Source of the DNA: Carya illinoinensis
Taxonomy: Eukaryota > Streptophyta > Magnoliopsida > Fagales > Juglandaceae
Direction: 5' to 3'
DNA: 64,000 nucleotides
Assembly: GCF_018687715.1 (NCBI RefSeq)
Contig: NC_056760.1
Location: 5,431,501 to 5,495,500 of the forward strand
Positions 1-11,890 of this stretch are shown in pieces. Position numbers and translations under genes: made by a program. The notes under the pieces were generated by a model. It ran no database searches. It saw nothing but the letters and a program-made list of their open reading frames with translations, and was not told where the DNA came from. How positions within the stretch are numbered: the first letter of the stretch is position 1; every line of letters starts with the position of its first letter.

Positions 1-300
1 TTTAAATATTTTTTAAAATACATTAATATATTAAAAATTACTTTTGTAATCATTAAATAAAAAAATTTATGAATAATCAAATGGAATGATCACATTAGGG
101 CGACACGATTAACGATAGCTTTATTTTTGTTGAACAAGCATAGCAACAATTCATCTTGATTGATCTACGCATGGCTAAGCCAATGTAGAGTATTTTTCAG
201 ACATTTTAACCAATTTTTGCATTGTATTGGCATTTGGTTATATCCATCAATCCTAGTTAAGAAGGTTATATCCATTTCACCAATTTATATAAAAAATTTT

Positions 301-440
301 GTTACATACACTTACTTTTATATATTTTTTATGCATTTTATTAATGTGATTGGCTAAAATAGTTTTCTTATATTAAAAAAAATACAATCAATTACATTAA
401 TAAAGTGTATAAAAAATACGTAAAAATAATTGTACATAAC
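301..440. repeat. Palindromic MITE (copy 1 of a hairpin family)
   Basis: The two ends form long imperfect inverted arms: the left begins GTTACATACACTTAC and the reverse complement of the right begins GTTATGTACAATTAT. Both continue through TATTTTTTAT and TTTATTAATGT before a short AT loop. Related hairpins lie near 6249-6371 and 26745-26870. No coding capacity. A clear target duplication was not established. Confidence 0.6.
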
Positions 441-948
441 ATTTTTATTACAAGAATATGGGAGTCGATCTCAACCTCAACTCTACTTAGGTTCTACCTT
501 ATGCAAACAATTTGGTAAATGAGAATTCTCATCTCACACTCAAAATTTCCATTTCATCTTTATAATTTTTTTAAACTTTTACACAAAATAAAATAAATAA
601 TTTAACTTTTTTAAATCTCAAAATAATAATAACTAAAAAATAATATTTTAAATTCAAAATTCTTATCCTTACCCCCAAACTTGCCATCCATGGCAGGCAA
701 AAAAACCTAGAATCAAATCTTCTCTTGAATTTTGGATTACCCCGCCCCCACCGCAAGCAGCTGGGTTGCCCAAACTACATCTATCTCGTATCTCTGAACT
801 TAATGCATTAGACGGCCGGCCTCTTGTTAATTTGAGCTTGTGAGCACGTGCTTGAGAGTGGCTTTTGCATCAAAAGCATTAATTATAAATTTAGTTCTCG
901 TGTTGTGTTGAAGTACCCAACTTATTCACAGTAGTTTAAAGGGAAGTT

Positions 949-1290
949 TGGAAATATTTTTTATATCATTTTATATTATCTGATCTCATTTTTTTTTAAA
1001 TATTATTTAACTATAAATATTTTTAAACTAATCATTATAATTTTTTCAAACCAATCATTATAATTTTTCTAAATTTAAAAAAAAAATTAATTTTTTTAAA
1101 TTTTAAAATAAAAATAATATTAAAAAAATAATATTATAACAATATTGTAACTTTATAATATTTTTTATTCAATTTATTCTCTCTCATTTTCCAAAATATA
1201 ATAAATGTTAATCATATAAAATTATCTCATTATTATTTACAAATCATCTTACTATAATTAATAAAATGCTCATCTCATCTTACAAGACAC
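949..1290. repeat. Dispersed AT-rich MITE-like repeat, family A
   Basis: AT-rich segment with the family signature aaaataataatattaaaaaa, plus terminal phrases such as aaatcatcttac and ctcatctcatcttac. The same signature recurs in one or the other orientation at about 23393-23605, 23640-23810, 36655-36900, 49612-49830, 49865-50065, 50310-50650 and 51095-51330. Non-coding. Ends are approximate. Confidence 0.5.
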
Positions 1291-1784
1291 TATGTATAGA
1301 GAAATAATAATTGTAATCGTGAGTACATAAATACCGTACAATCATTTTTAAAAAAATAAATAAATATAATATTCACATGAAAAATGTATATAGCATTACT
1401 CGTTTTATCTTTAGATTGGTTGCAAGAGTATTATGTTCTATTCAAATGGCATAATCTTATATATAACAGGTTTCGAAGAGATTAGACACAATTGCGAATC
1501 ATATTTTAAAATTGAAAAAGTAAGTTAAAACTTTAATGATTTGAAGGTAGTTTGAGGGCCAGGTTAAAATAAAATATTTCTCTCCCTAATAATAGAATCA
1601 ACACGTCCGTATATTAAAGAAAAAAGAAAGATCTCGTTACATGGAAAATCACGAGTAAATACGCAACACAAACTTAGCCAGCTGGCATGCATGCATGGGG
1701 TTTGGCATTGGCACAAGTAGCTTGTCTAACCCAATTTGATTTTATGAGTACACTTGTACATATGTTTCGATGATGATGATGCAG

Positions 1785-2958
1785 ATAATTCCGGTAAAAG
1801 TTTGCTGGTGAGGAAATACTTGGAAGTAGTGTCATTCAACCACATTACAAGGCTAGCATTTGGGAAGCGGTTTGTGAACTCAGAGGGGGTAATGGACGAG
1901 CAAGGGTTGGAATTCAAGGCAATCGGCGCCAATGGACGGAAGCTTGGTGCATCACTTACCATGGCAGAGCACATTCCATGGCTTCGATGGATGTTCCCAC
2001 TTGAAGAAGAGGCACTCGCCAAGCACGGTGAAAGAAGGGATAGACTTACTAGAGTTATCATGGAAGAGCACACTCAGGCACGCCAGAAGAGTGGTGGTGC
2101 CAAGCAGCATTTTGTAGATGCCTTGCTTACATTGCAGCAAGAATACGATCTTAGCGAGGACACCATCATTGGACTCCTTTGGGTTAGTAATGGAATTTAA
2201 AAAAAAAATTAAAAAAAAAAAGTTAGTTCAGTAATTTGCAATGCATTAATTACATTTAATTGCTTGAAAACAATTATATTAGGTATTTTTAATTTTACGA
2301 GTTGTATATGCAGGACATGATCACTGCAGGCATGGATACCATCGCAATCTCAGTAGAATGGGGCATGGCCGAACTCATCAAGAACCCAAGGGTGCAACAG
2401 AAGGCACAAGAGGAGTTAGACCGTGTCATTGGGTTCGAACGCATCGTGACTGAAGCTGATTTTTCTATCCTACCTTACCTACAATGTGTAGTCAAAGAGT
2501 CACTGAGATTGCACCCTCCAACCCCACTGATGCTCCCACACCGAGCTAATGCCGATGTCAAAATTGGTGGCTACGACATTCCTAAGGAATCAAATGTTCA
2601 CGTAAATGTTTGGGCCATAGCACATGATCCAGCAGTGTGGAAGAATCCGTTCGAGTTCCGCCCAGAGCGGTTCCTTGAGGAGGATGTTGACATGAAGGGC
2701 CATGACTTTCGTCTACTTCCATTTGGGGCAGGCCGGCGAGTGTGCCCCGGTGCTCAACTTGGTATCAACTTGGTCACGTCCATGTTTGCTCACCTATTGC
2801 ACCATTTTGTCTGGACACCACCCGGGGGGATGAAGGCAGAGGAGATTGACATGTCCGGAAACCCTGGATTGGTCACCTACATGCGGACCCCGTTACAAGC
2901 AGTGGCAACTCCCAGGTTGCCTTCACACTTGAACAAACGTGTGGCAGTCGACATATGA
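1785..2958 (+). pseudogene. 5'-truncated CYP98A cytochrome P450 (p-coumaroyl shikimate/quinate 3'-hydroxylase)
   Basis: Intact CYP98A enzymes are about 508-residue, ER-anchored monooxygenases that hydroxylate p-coumaroyl shikimate/quinate at the 3' position in lignin and chlorogenate synthesis. Here exon 2 is 1785-2182 and exon 3 is 2314-2958, giving about 346 residues. The first ~160 residues (membrane anchor, proline hinge, B-C region) are absent. The reading frame from [10 protein letters not shown] to the stop is open, and both splice sites of the intron 2183-2313 are good. Visible motifs are I-helix AGMDTIA, ExxR in KESLRLH, FRPERF, and the haem loop [10 protein letters not shown]. The second Thr of the usual AGMDTT is Ile, although the catalytic first Thr is kept. 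The intron 1 acceptor (gatgcag, 1778-1784) is retained, so exon 1 was lost by deletion or lies beyond an assembly join. As seen it cannot encode an anchored P450. The family call is very sure. Confidence 0.85.
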
Positions 2959-3752
2959 ATCTTGTTCTGTTTGTTGTTAGGACCTCGGTTCTTTTAGTAT
3001 TATCAATAAGTTTGAATGAGATTGTAGAAGGATGAATTTCATTTGCATTTATCTTTATTTCCTGTATAATTATCGTGCCAGATTTCATCTCCGTGTTGTT
3101 TTGAATTGAGTCTATTAAATGTCATGTTTGGAATAAGAAATGTCGGGCATTTTAAATGTTCAAGTGATCTAAACAGGGACAAGAAGAAAAGAGAAGAACA
3201 GCAAACCGCAAAACATGTTGGATTTACAACAGCTAAAAGGGGTCATATTGCATAAAAGATATATATGGTTCCTGTTATTTGCATTAGAACTTCCAATTCC
3301 GTTTAACATTCTGGGCCTTTGTGATACTATCACCCTTTCATCTCATGAGTAGATTAATTTTAATGACACAATAAATACATTAATCTGATTACACATACAC
3401 ACACACATTAATAGTAAGAAACTCTATTGTAGTGTATCATTCCTGGGTCGGAATTACAGAGCACTGTCACACAAAGGGAAGAAAAATATACCAACATGAA
3501 CTAAAACTGAATAAGAAACCACAGTTGCATGTCTAAGATACTCTGTAGGTGCGATCAACACGCATATTTACACATACAAGTCAAGCCAACTTATTAAACA
3601 TATTAGTATAAAAGGTCGGAAGGAATTAGTTCAAAACATATATACAATAATAGGCTGTGCCAATGCGTTTTACTTTCTTTAATCGTCACATTGTCAAAGT
3701 AGCACCATAACTCCAAAAACATATTTAACACATGTAAAGGTGAATGCGAAAT
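2959..3752. other. Convergent intergenic region between the CYP98A remnant and the cystatin gene
   Basis: About 790 bases between the stop codons of two convergent genes. They must include both 3' UTRs. AATAAG near 3005 is a possible poly(A) signal for the P450. Nothing else is recognised. Confidence 0.5.
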
Positions 3753-5683
3753 TCAGGAGTTATCTTGTTCAAACTGACCCAAATAGAACTTTCCATCAGT
3801 ATTCTTATTTACTTCAACCCTAAACTTCACTTCCATAATTCCCCTCCTTAGCTTCAGTAGCAGATCAAATTTGGCATGTTCTTCAATGACCTGCATTTAA
3901 CCAAAGGCAAATTCCTTCAGAAATAAACCCGATTTCTGGATTTTAAAAACAGCACTTAACCAATACATGTTCCTTCAGTCAAAAACCAAACGTCTAAGTA
4001 CTCTGTCCTGGCTGCATATATATGAAGAAATCAAGAGGAGACAAAATAGCAACCTTGGCCTTAGCTAGAAGAATCTCTAGAAGTTCATAGGGTGACAACG
4101 AGTTGGACCTCTGCTGGATGGACTTAACAGCATGATTTGCTGCATCTTGAACCTCGGGATCATGAGTTGGCACTGTTCGCCATCCTGGTCCATGGCCATC
4201 TAATGATTAATGGAGAGGTCTAAGTTAAACACTACTTTAGAAATCAATGACAGAAAATGACTCCAGAGGTCACCAGTACAAGCTCTTAGATAGAGATGAT
4301 ACAGGGGCAGGCACAACAGGGGAATATGTTTTCAAGAGGTAAGAGCGGGGAGGCCTTGGCCCTAGTGGGGAAGAAAAGAAGCTTGGATGATTACAGTGTT
4401 TTTTATGTACTCGTAATATGGTTCACAGCAAAAGTAACTTATTTATATTCTTAAAAAAATGATAGAACTTTATTTCCTACGGTTGGAACAGAAAACACGA
4501 AACACAGAATTTTAGATTGTGAATCACAAATCCCCTAGTCGAAACTAAGTCGCTATCTTTGGTTTTCCTTCAACTCTTGACAGAAATTCCACGAGTGCTT
4601 ATAAAAGTGAGAACACTTCCACACTTTTCACAATCGGATTGTGCCCTATACTCAATCTATATTTGCATAATCTATTAGACTATCATAATCTTCCTCATTT
4701 GGCTAAAAATAGTTGTGGTGGTGGTGTTGGGGTTGAGAAAGAGAGAGAGAGAGTTAAGTGCAACAGCATCAACTTAGGGGAATTGGAGTTATTGGACATA
4801 CCAATACCTAGGTCATGCACTGTCACTGTGCCCATTATAGATACTTTACAGATAATTACAGAGCTTAAGGGGGGAATAATAAACACCCAGTAAGAGAAAC
4901 ACAGGAACTTAGGAATAGGTTGAAGTAGTAATTACCACGTTTAGCACCCATGTCTGATTGGGTAAAGAAAGGGGCATCATGGGCATGCTTAAATTCCTGC
5001 AACTGCATGAAGTTCATCCATGGCTTCACCCAGACTTTAGCTTCGTATATCGTCTTCTTACCAGCATCAATCACTTCCAGAGTCAGATGGTATATCTTAC
5101 CGGAAACCACCTGCTCTTTGGCCTTCAAAACCCTTGCAAACTCAAGAAGGGTATTCTGCACATTAACGTAAAGGATAGCAGAAAAATTCTTAATTAGATG
5201 AACTCTGCTATTTAAATTACAGTAAAATTAATAGATAATTTTTTTCATAAGTAAATAGATAATTTTAAGGACCTTATTCGATAAATCTCCAATTTTTTTC
5301 ATGTTTTTTAGAAAGCATATTGAGCGGTTGATCACATGGGTGTATGGAAAACAGCAATAACATATGGGAAACAGAGGAAATACCCACTAAATCTGACGGC
5401 ACAAACAAAACCTAGACAAGAAATTAGAGGCCCGAGAGAAAGAAATCAAATAAGAAGGGGAGAGAAGACAGACCTCTTTCTTGTTGTGCTCTAGGACGGC
5501 GAAGCGTGCGAGGCTGTCGATCTCGGCGCTGTTCTGAGAACCCTTGCAGTCGTGAACCCCTCCAAGGTTCATCTTTATGAGTTGGTCGTCTCCAAAGCAG
5601 TGCCCTAATTCACAGACCCCAGAAAGAACCAACAAAAGGCTCAGCAACACAGCCACAGAGAACCTAATAGTCGTCAGCTTCAT
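3753..5683 (-). CDS. Phytocystatin with C-terminal legumain-inhibitor extension (cysteine proteinase inhibitor 6/12-like)
   Basis: Four exons join to a 237-residue protein: 5683-5474, 5155-4936, 4199-4054 and 3890-3753, all with GT-AG introns. The start at 5683 ([10 protein letters not shown]) gives a classic hydrophobic signal peptide ending near GHCFG, so the product is secretory. The cystatin domain has the N-terminal Gly pair (NLGGVHD), the plant LARFAV helix, the papain-binding loop QVVSG and the second-loop PW (VKPWMNF). After the domain, exon 3 carries [19 protein letters not shown]. The S-N-S-L motif with its Asn is the known legumain-binding element of long phytocystatins. The family therefore inhibits both papain-like C1A proteases and asparaginyl endopeptidases, in seed protein turnover, programmed cell death and defence. 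The exon 3-4 tail resembles a second, degenerate cystatin fold. No defect is seen. Confidence 0.93.
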
Positions 5684-5740
5684 CGTCGTAATGTTTGAAT
5701 GTGATGGTAGATGATATAAATCTGATTCTGCGTCCTCCAA

Positions 5741-7387
5741 AGCGCTTTGCTTTCCACCCCAAAACGAGAGAAAAAAAAAATATCTAAAACATGTCGGTAC
5801 CGGAGAGCATCGCGGAATACAAAGGAAGTCCTTTGAACGTTAAAACGCGTTACTTGGGTGACTCGACTTCGAGGCTTCTTGGTGGTTAAGGAAAGCATTA
5901 AAGCAAGGAAGACTGGAAAGGGCCTTTGGGCGGGTTTGAAGTTGAACCGACAATGACAATTGACAAACAACATTCGGAGTCGGGTCAGATTGTCATCATC
6001 TTAAAACTCCGGCTCACTAGAGACCCCTTGCGATCCGTTTAAGTTCAGCCCAATCTTTAATAGTTCTCCCTCTCAAACCCAAAACGGGTTTTGAATTTCT
6101 TTTCGACTAATCCCACGATTAATAGTTTGTAGATAGAACAAAGATTCCTCTAAAAATAATCTATAATCTTGATAATGACAACAGCTGGATCATGTACCTA
6201 TTAAAATACGAATTTATATACTATATATATATCAACAAAAATTTTATAAACAGTCACTTTTGCATACTCTTTTATGCACTTCAGTGATATGGTTAGTTAT
6301 GTATTAAAAAAAAATTAATCCACCTAATCATATGAGTGAAGTGCGCAGAGAGTACGAAAAATTGACTGTATATAATATTACTCATATATTAAACTATCGT
6401 ATATTTGTCGGCCAATAAAAATGATGAATTAAACAATTTAAATTAAATTCTCTGCTGTAAAAGATAATAAAAACTCTAATATTGCTTTGTTTCAAAAACC
6501 ACATTTTTTTGGTGGGGTTGAAGGAAATCATCGTATCAATAAATATATTGCCTTTCCCTGCTGAGGCTTCCGTAGGAAATAAGTAATTGCCATGATTGCA
6601 GCCTGTAGGTAATAGTTTGTCATAGAAATGATTTAGTTTTTTCCCACAAACATATATATGTATCCGTTGGAAATAATTAATTTCCATGAAATTATCCTGT
6701 ACGAAATATGGATCCCGGCCTATTGCAAAACTATTAACCTGTTTTTCCTCGATCGAGCACTTCCGTTGATATGAAGTAGTTAATGTCCACGAAGGGATCT
6801 TTTAGGAAATAGCTTTCGTGGTTGAGTTTAGCTAGCATTTTTTACCTACAAACACTAGCTTATGGAGAAAATTAAAGTTATTTTTTGTCACTAATATCGT
6901 ACGTAAACAATGGTTTTGATTTGTGACATTTCTCACAAATTACAAGCTAATCATGAATACTTTTTCCGCATTCTTATATCAATGCAATCAAGCTTTGCAT
7001 GATTTTCACTCAAGACAACAATAATCAATGTAAACACTCACGTTCATATATATAACCGACATAATTTGATAAAATCTTATCACCTTGGTATCAAATTTTA
7101 GTGTTATATAACATATTGCAATAAACACTCATAGCCATATAACATAATAATATATCAATATGTTATAACATTCTCATATGTCCCAGTGTTCAATTAAGGT
7201 CATGGAAATACATGATTAATGGTTGCTGAGTGGGAATGACAAGAGGGTCATCAGTATGTATATGCATACTGTGTTGTTTATAAGCCATATGCAACTAAGT
7301 ACTACTGCATATGTAGATACAACTTGGCTCCAAATTAAACGCATAGCTTCATTGAATTCATGATACTTCAGCTACTTTTGATCTACC
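5741..7387. other. Intergenic region between the cystatin gene and the solo LTR
   Basis: Contains the cystatin promoter side (GC-richer, about 5750-6010) and a palindromic MITE at about 6249-6371. The rest is unremarkable AT-rich DNA with no supportable gene. Confidence 0.5.
6249..6371. repeat. Palindromic MITE (copy 2)
   Basis: The left arm reads acagtcacttttgcatac and the reverse complement of the right arm reads acagtcaatttttcgtac. Both arms then share gcactt...catatg(g/a)ttag before an A-rich loop. Related to the hairpins at 301-440 and about 26745-26870. Non-coding. Confidence 0.6.
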
Positions 7388-8044
7388 TGTGACGCTCCCA
7401 AATTCTGTTTGGGATCGGACGGACATTTGAAGCGTCGAGACATGCAACACAAGGTTACATGCCCCCGTTCATGACATATAAGATGTAATGTTCCTAACAT
7501 GCATCTAACATTATGCAATATTCACAGCGGATAATTTTTTTTTTTAGCAATACTATGCACCAAATTGAAAATATCTCAAATGCTTAAAACATACTTCATA
7601 CATAAAGACCCATTGAACAGATCACAACACTAGTCCAAAATGGTTATGATCCAAAAAGTACTAGAGATGCAACTCCATTGTACAAGTAGTAATTTACGTT
7701 AACTACTATATTAACATTGACGTCGCACCGTCGCTTAGTAAACTGTGTCTAGTTGATCATCTCCCGATTCTCCTTCAGGTCCTGTAACAAGATCTACCAT
7801 TCAGGGGGAATGGTAGTTGGGACTACCAATGTGAGATTTGATTACAAATCTCAGTAAGTTAACAAAAAACTTCCACACAAGCTAATGATGCATGGATGAC
7901 AGTAAAAACATAAATGCATAATCAAATTCATAAGTAATTAAAGCATAACTTGGCGTACAACATAGCATAATTGACATAACTTAAATTGAAACATGAACTG
8001 AACTTGACTTGACATGAACTTGATCTGAAACTTGACTTAACATG

Positions 8045-8400
8045 AAAAATACATACTCTACAGTTGTTGTGGTCTCATGTATTCTACGTGTAAATACATA
8101 CTCCACAGTTGTTGTGGCCCCATGTATTCTACACAAACTTGACTTAACATGAAAAATACATACTCCACAGTTGTTGTGGCCCCATGTACTCCACAGTTGT
8201 TGTTGTCTCATGTATTCTACACAAACTTGACTTAACATGAAAAATACATACTCCACAGTTGTTGTGGCCCCATGTATTCTACGAAAACTTATTCTTTAAC
8301 TGCTTAAATACATACTCCACAGTTGTTGTGGGCCCATGTATTCTACGTGTCACAATTGTTGTGTCTTACGTAGTGTATGCGTCACAATTGATGTGACCCC
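8045..8400. repeat. Minisatellite-like array inside the solo LTR
   Basis: The phrase cacagttgttgtgg plus catgtattctac, preceded by aaatacatactc, recurs about five to six times in varying lengths. A longer unit, acaaacttgacttaacatga, separates some copies. The last copies decay to cacaattgttgtg and cacaattgatgtg. The array lies wholly within the LTR, so it is part of the element. Confidence 0.75.
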
Positions 8401-9995
8401 ATACATAAATAATCAAGATGAAACGTGACTGGAATACGAAATGACTGAAACCCTGACGTAACATAACGTAACTTGAACATAATTTGAAATACATGACCAA
8501 CTTGAGATAGAAACATTTCGTAACATGGCATAACATATAATAGACAACATATTTAACATGACATATTTGCAACAGTAAATATTACATGACTTGACATACA
8601 TGTAATAGATGGTATACTTAGCATGACGTACTTGTAAGGTACAATAATACATGACAGAATATATTATGTAACAGATAAAAATTGATGACAAAATAAATTC
8701 TGTATAATAGACAATTACGTGATAACTTGGCATGGCATGACATATATGATAACATACATATATACACTGTAGTTCCTTTACTTAGCACACATACACAGTA
8801 GACTGCTAGTAAGTTAAAAGCTAACTTACATCGATCTCCGTGTTTCTTATAAAACTTTAAGCCCGATCACGAGGAACTGTAATTAGTGATTCTAAAAGTT
8901 AGCACTAAATCACTAATAAATTGAAATATAGAAAATACTAACTTAAAGAATAAAATTTTCATTTTACTCTCTGCATGTAAAAAAATGACCGTTTTACCCA
9001 TAACTTAAAGATTTTGCATACTAACTCCAAAAGTCACTAAAATTTACATGCATCATGTAAATTTTATCCTCAATTCAAATATCAATTTAGAAAAATTTAA
9101 AACTAATCACAACTATTAAAACTCCATAGAGCCGAAATTTCCATATGCTATTTCTATTGATTTTTGTTTCCAACTTGTTTTGATCAACCTTTTGATCTAT
9201 GACTTATAAATATGTGATCTTCAAACCAAACCATCACATGGTTTAAAAAGATATTCTAAAACATATATAAACTTCTAATTCAAGATCACATGGTTAAAAA
9301 TTAACCAAAACATAAATTTAGCCAAGAACATCCACACTTTGGCTTATCTGAATATCTCTTTGCATAAAATTTCATATCTTTGAAACTAATATTAAATATC
9401 TTCAAAATAATAATATAACATGTATATAAGATGTTTAGGATCCTCCAATAAAATTATCCAAGTCATTGGAATAGGTTTAGATCACCAAAGAGTTAAACTT
9501 TCTCAAAAAAGAAACTGTTTTTCCTCTTCCAGTTTCTAAGTTTCTAAATCTAAGAAACTATTTTATCAAAACCTTTAATCATGCAAAAATCCTCAACCAA
9601 TAGTCATATATACATGTTAACAATACTCCATAAAAATTTCGGACCAATATCTATCCATTAGCTTGGTCAAAAACTCCAACCTATAACATATTCTCCAGTT
9701 TATCTTCCAGAATGACATTTCTATAGTTTACATAATATTTGACTGACCAAATAATTTTCAAATGGAACAAATAAGATATCCACATAAATTAGACTAAAAA
9801 AGGAACAACTTATATGAAGGAGACTTTATGATAAAATACTTACAAAAGCTTCAAAATGGGCATGCAAAATAACTCCTAAAAGCTGTCCGAGAGAGAGTGT
9901 TTGATATTCTTTTAATGGAAAGTATAAATGAAAATAATTTTGTGGGAAGAGGTGGCTGGAGATACTTATGGATGATATATGGAAGAGATGAGGCT

Positions 9996-10230
9996 GAAGT
10001 GAGAGTTAAGTGTAGGACTCTCTTACCTGAAGTGAGAGTTAAGTGTAGGACTCTCTTACCTGGAGTGAGAGTGGAGTGTAGGACTCTCTTACCTAATAAT
10101 ATCTACAAAAATCAATTCAAGATATTTTTACCCAATAATATCCACGAAATTAGCTTAAAATATTTTTATCTAATAATATCCACAAAATTAGTTTAAGATA
10201 TTTTTATCCAATAATATCTACAGTTTTGAA
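9996..10230. repeat. Two adjoining tandem arrays at the 3' side of the solo LTR
   Basis: A 33-bp unit beginning gaagtgagagttaagtgtag is repeated three times (9996-10028, 10029-10061, 10062-10094), the third with a few changes. It is followed directly by three AT-rich units of 38-39 bp starting aataatatc(t/c)ac (from 10095) and a partial fourth. Confidence 0.85.
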
Positions 10231-11719
10231 CAGACGTTTTGTCCGAAAATATGAAAAAATATTATTGCGCCATAAGACCTTAAATAACCCTCCGAATCTA
10301 ATGGCACAAACCATAATACATTTTGATACTTCTAACTATCTCCAATAATCAAAAACACAATTTTGATACCATAGTATATAATAACACTAACTATGTAGTT
10401 AGACAAAAACCTATACGATTAATGGATTCGTGAAAACTTATGGGGTCTTCACGAGGTTCCTAAAGTTAATAGAAATTTCACAATTGAATTTATAGCGGGC
10501 TGTTACACTACCCAAGAGACCACTATATATCCTCTTCATCCACACATTTGCAAGTTGATAGAGACCTGAAAAGATAACACATAGATGTTAGTCCATGAAA
10601 GCAAGGTGTGCCTCAATAGTAGTAGCCTTACGATAAGAGAAATCAATTAGAACATCTGATGTCCACATATTTCTTGACATAAATCTCCAAGTTATATAAC
10701 TGATCATTTACAAGAGATTAAACTCACTGTCGGAGATCAAATCTTCCAGCAAAGCTAAAATCAAAGAAAAAAAAATATTCATCAAGGTTTAAAAGCAAAG
10801 CAAGTTACTCGAAGAGTGGATAGAAACCTCTACAAGTAAAATCATTTCATAGTATGCTTGCATTCATTAAGTCAACCATGTATCTACTAGGTGTTGAAGA
10901 AAAAGCCTCCCAAGCACTTAAAGGTATTGGCTAGCTCAAGCCCTACATAAAATAATGGCTCAAAGCTTTCAACAATACAATCTACTAATTAACAAAAACC
11001 CACCTCAATATCAATATTCTCATTTGTTGAGAATCAGACCATGTTTTCAAACAATATGGTATACTACTATCAAGTCAAGGTTCTCATAAGTGATAAGTCC
11101 AACAATGTGTACCACCTTGCTTTGTTTATATCAAATATGTAGCATCAGATTGCGTAAAAACATACCATAATGCAGTCTTGCACCAACATCAATCTCTTTT
11201 ATTAAGCATGAAACGGTATTGGGAGATATCAGCGAATACAAACCTATTTATATTATAAACAAACTAATTAGATAATAACAAGTTCCATATAAGCCCAACT
11301 TGATGAACTATGAACCGCAACTAAGGTATTTTTAGCTCAAAATAGCTTATCCAGTTATTTTCAATCCATCATTTTTCCAAGACCAAACATCCCTAGGGAT
11401 TGGATCAAACTGGTAGCTATTGATCTGTTTCGGTCCATTCAGTCCAATCTTTTTTTTTTTTAAAATCAATTAATAAAAAAAATTAAACTACTAAATTAAA
11501 ATTAAGTGACTTATTAAATAAAAATTACATAATAAATTGTACAATTATTAATATATACTGGTACTATATATTATAGTTATACATTAAAGAATATAATAAT
11601 ACATTGATCTAAATATATATAGTTATAGACTTAGTACCAATAATATAACTAATAACTATACTAGTAGTATTACTAATATACTATATGTTAGTAATAAATT
11701 GGTAATACTATATTAAATA

Positions 11720-11890
11720 GGAAAAATATGGTTGTAAACGAATCTGCACACCAATAGGCGCACTCATCCAACGTAATTGGTCAGAAAGTCAGACTTTAAT
11801 GAAAATGATGCTAATTGAAATTTTGAATATAAAGGCAGCAGTATTGGTAAGCAGATAGGTACGCGAATTCGCTTGTAAGTAACAAAATTC
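11720..11890. mobile_element. Possible Mutator-like MITE nested in AT-rich DNA
   Basis: A 171-bp segment is flanked by identical 9-bp direct repeats tattaaata (11711-11719 and 11891-11899). Its ends are imperfectly inverted: left ...ttgtaaacgaatctgcacacc, and reverse complement of the right ...ttacaagcgaattcgcgtacc. A 9-bp duplication is the Mutator hallmark. The AT-rich context makes a chance match possible. Confidence 0.45.

Larger units (their letters stand above)
1..1784. other. AT-rich intergenic region upstream of the CYP98A remnant
   Basis: No coding segment is seen here. In particular there is no sign of the missing first exon of the P450 that follows. The stretch holds one palindromic MITE (301-440) and one copy of a dispersed AT-rich repeat (about 949-1290). 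The last bases before 1785 read as the 3' end of an intron, ending in gcag. Confidence 0.6.
7388..10507. mobile_element. Solo LTR of a Ty3/Gypsy-type retrotransposon (3,120 bp)
   Basis: The left end is TGTGACGCTCCCAAATTC and the right end is GGGCTGTTACA, giving TG...CA termini and the short inverted repeat TGTGAC/GTTACA. The element is flanked on both sides by the identical 5-bp sequence CTACC (7383-7387 and 10508-10512), a target-site duplication. No gag, pol, primer-binding site or second LTR is present, so this is the product of LTR-LTR recombination. The TGTGACG start and the 3-kb length recall chromoviral (Tekay/Del-like) LTRs, but the lineage is inferred. Two internal tandem arrays are listed separately. 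Short open frames inside are not convincing genes. Confidence 0.82.

Noticed and set aside
160..357. 65-codon open frame
   Set aside because: It overlaps a palindromic MITE, is AT-driven in composition and resembles no protein.
811..826. GGCCGGCC-containing phrase cggccggcctcttg found here and again near 27262
   Set aside because: Only about 14 identical bases with unrelated flanks. Could be chance or a fragment of an unrecognised repeat.
7981..8733. Two long open frames on the minus strand rich in Tyr, Cys and His
   Set aside because: They lie inside the solo LTR and are created by the minisatellite. The repeated peptide simply reflects the tandem DNA repeat.
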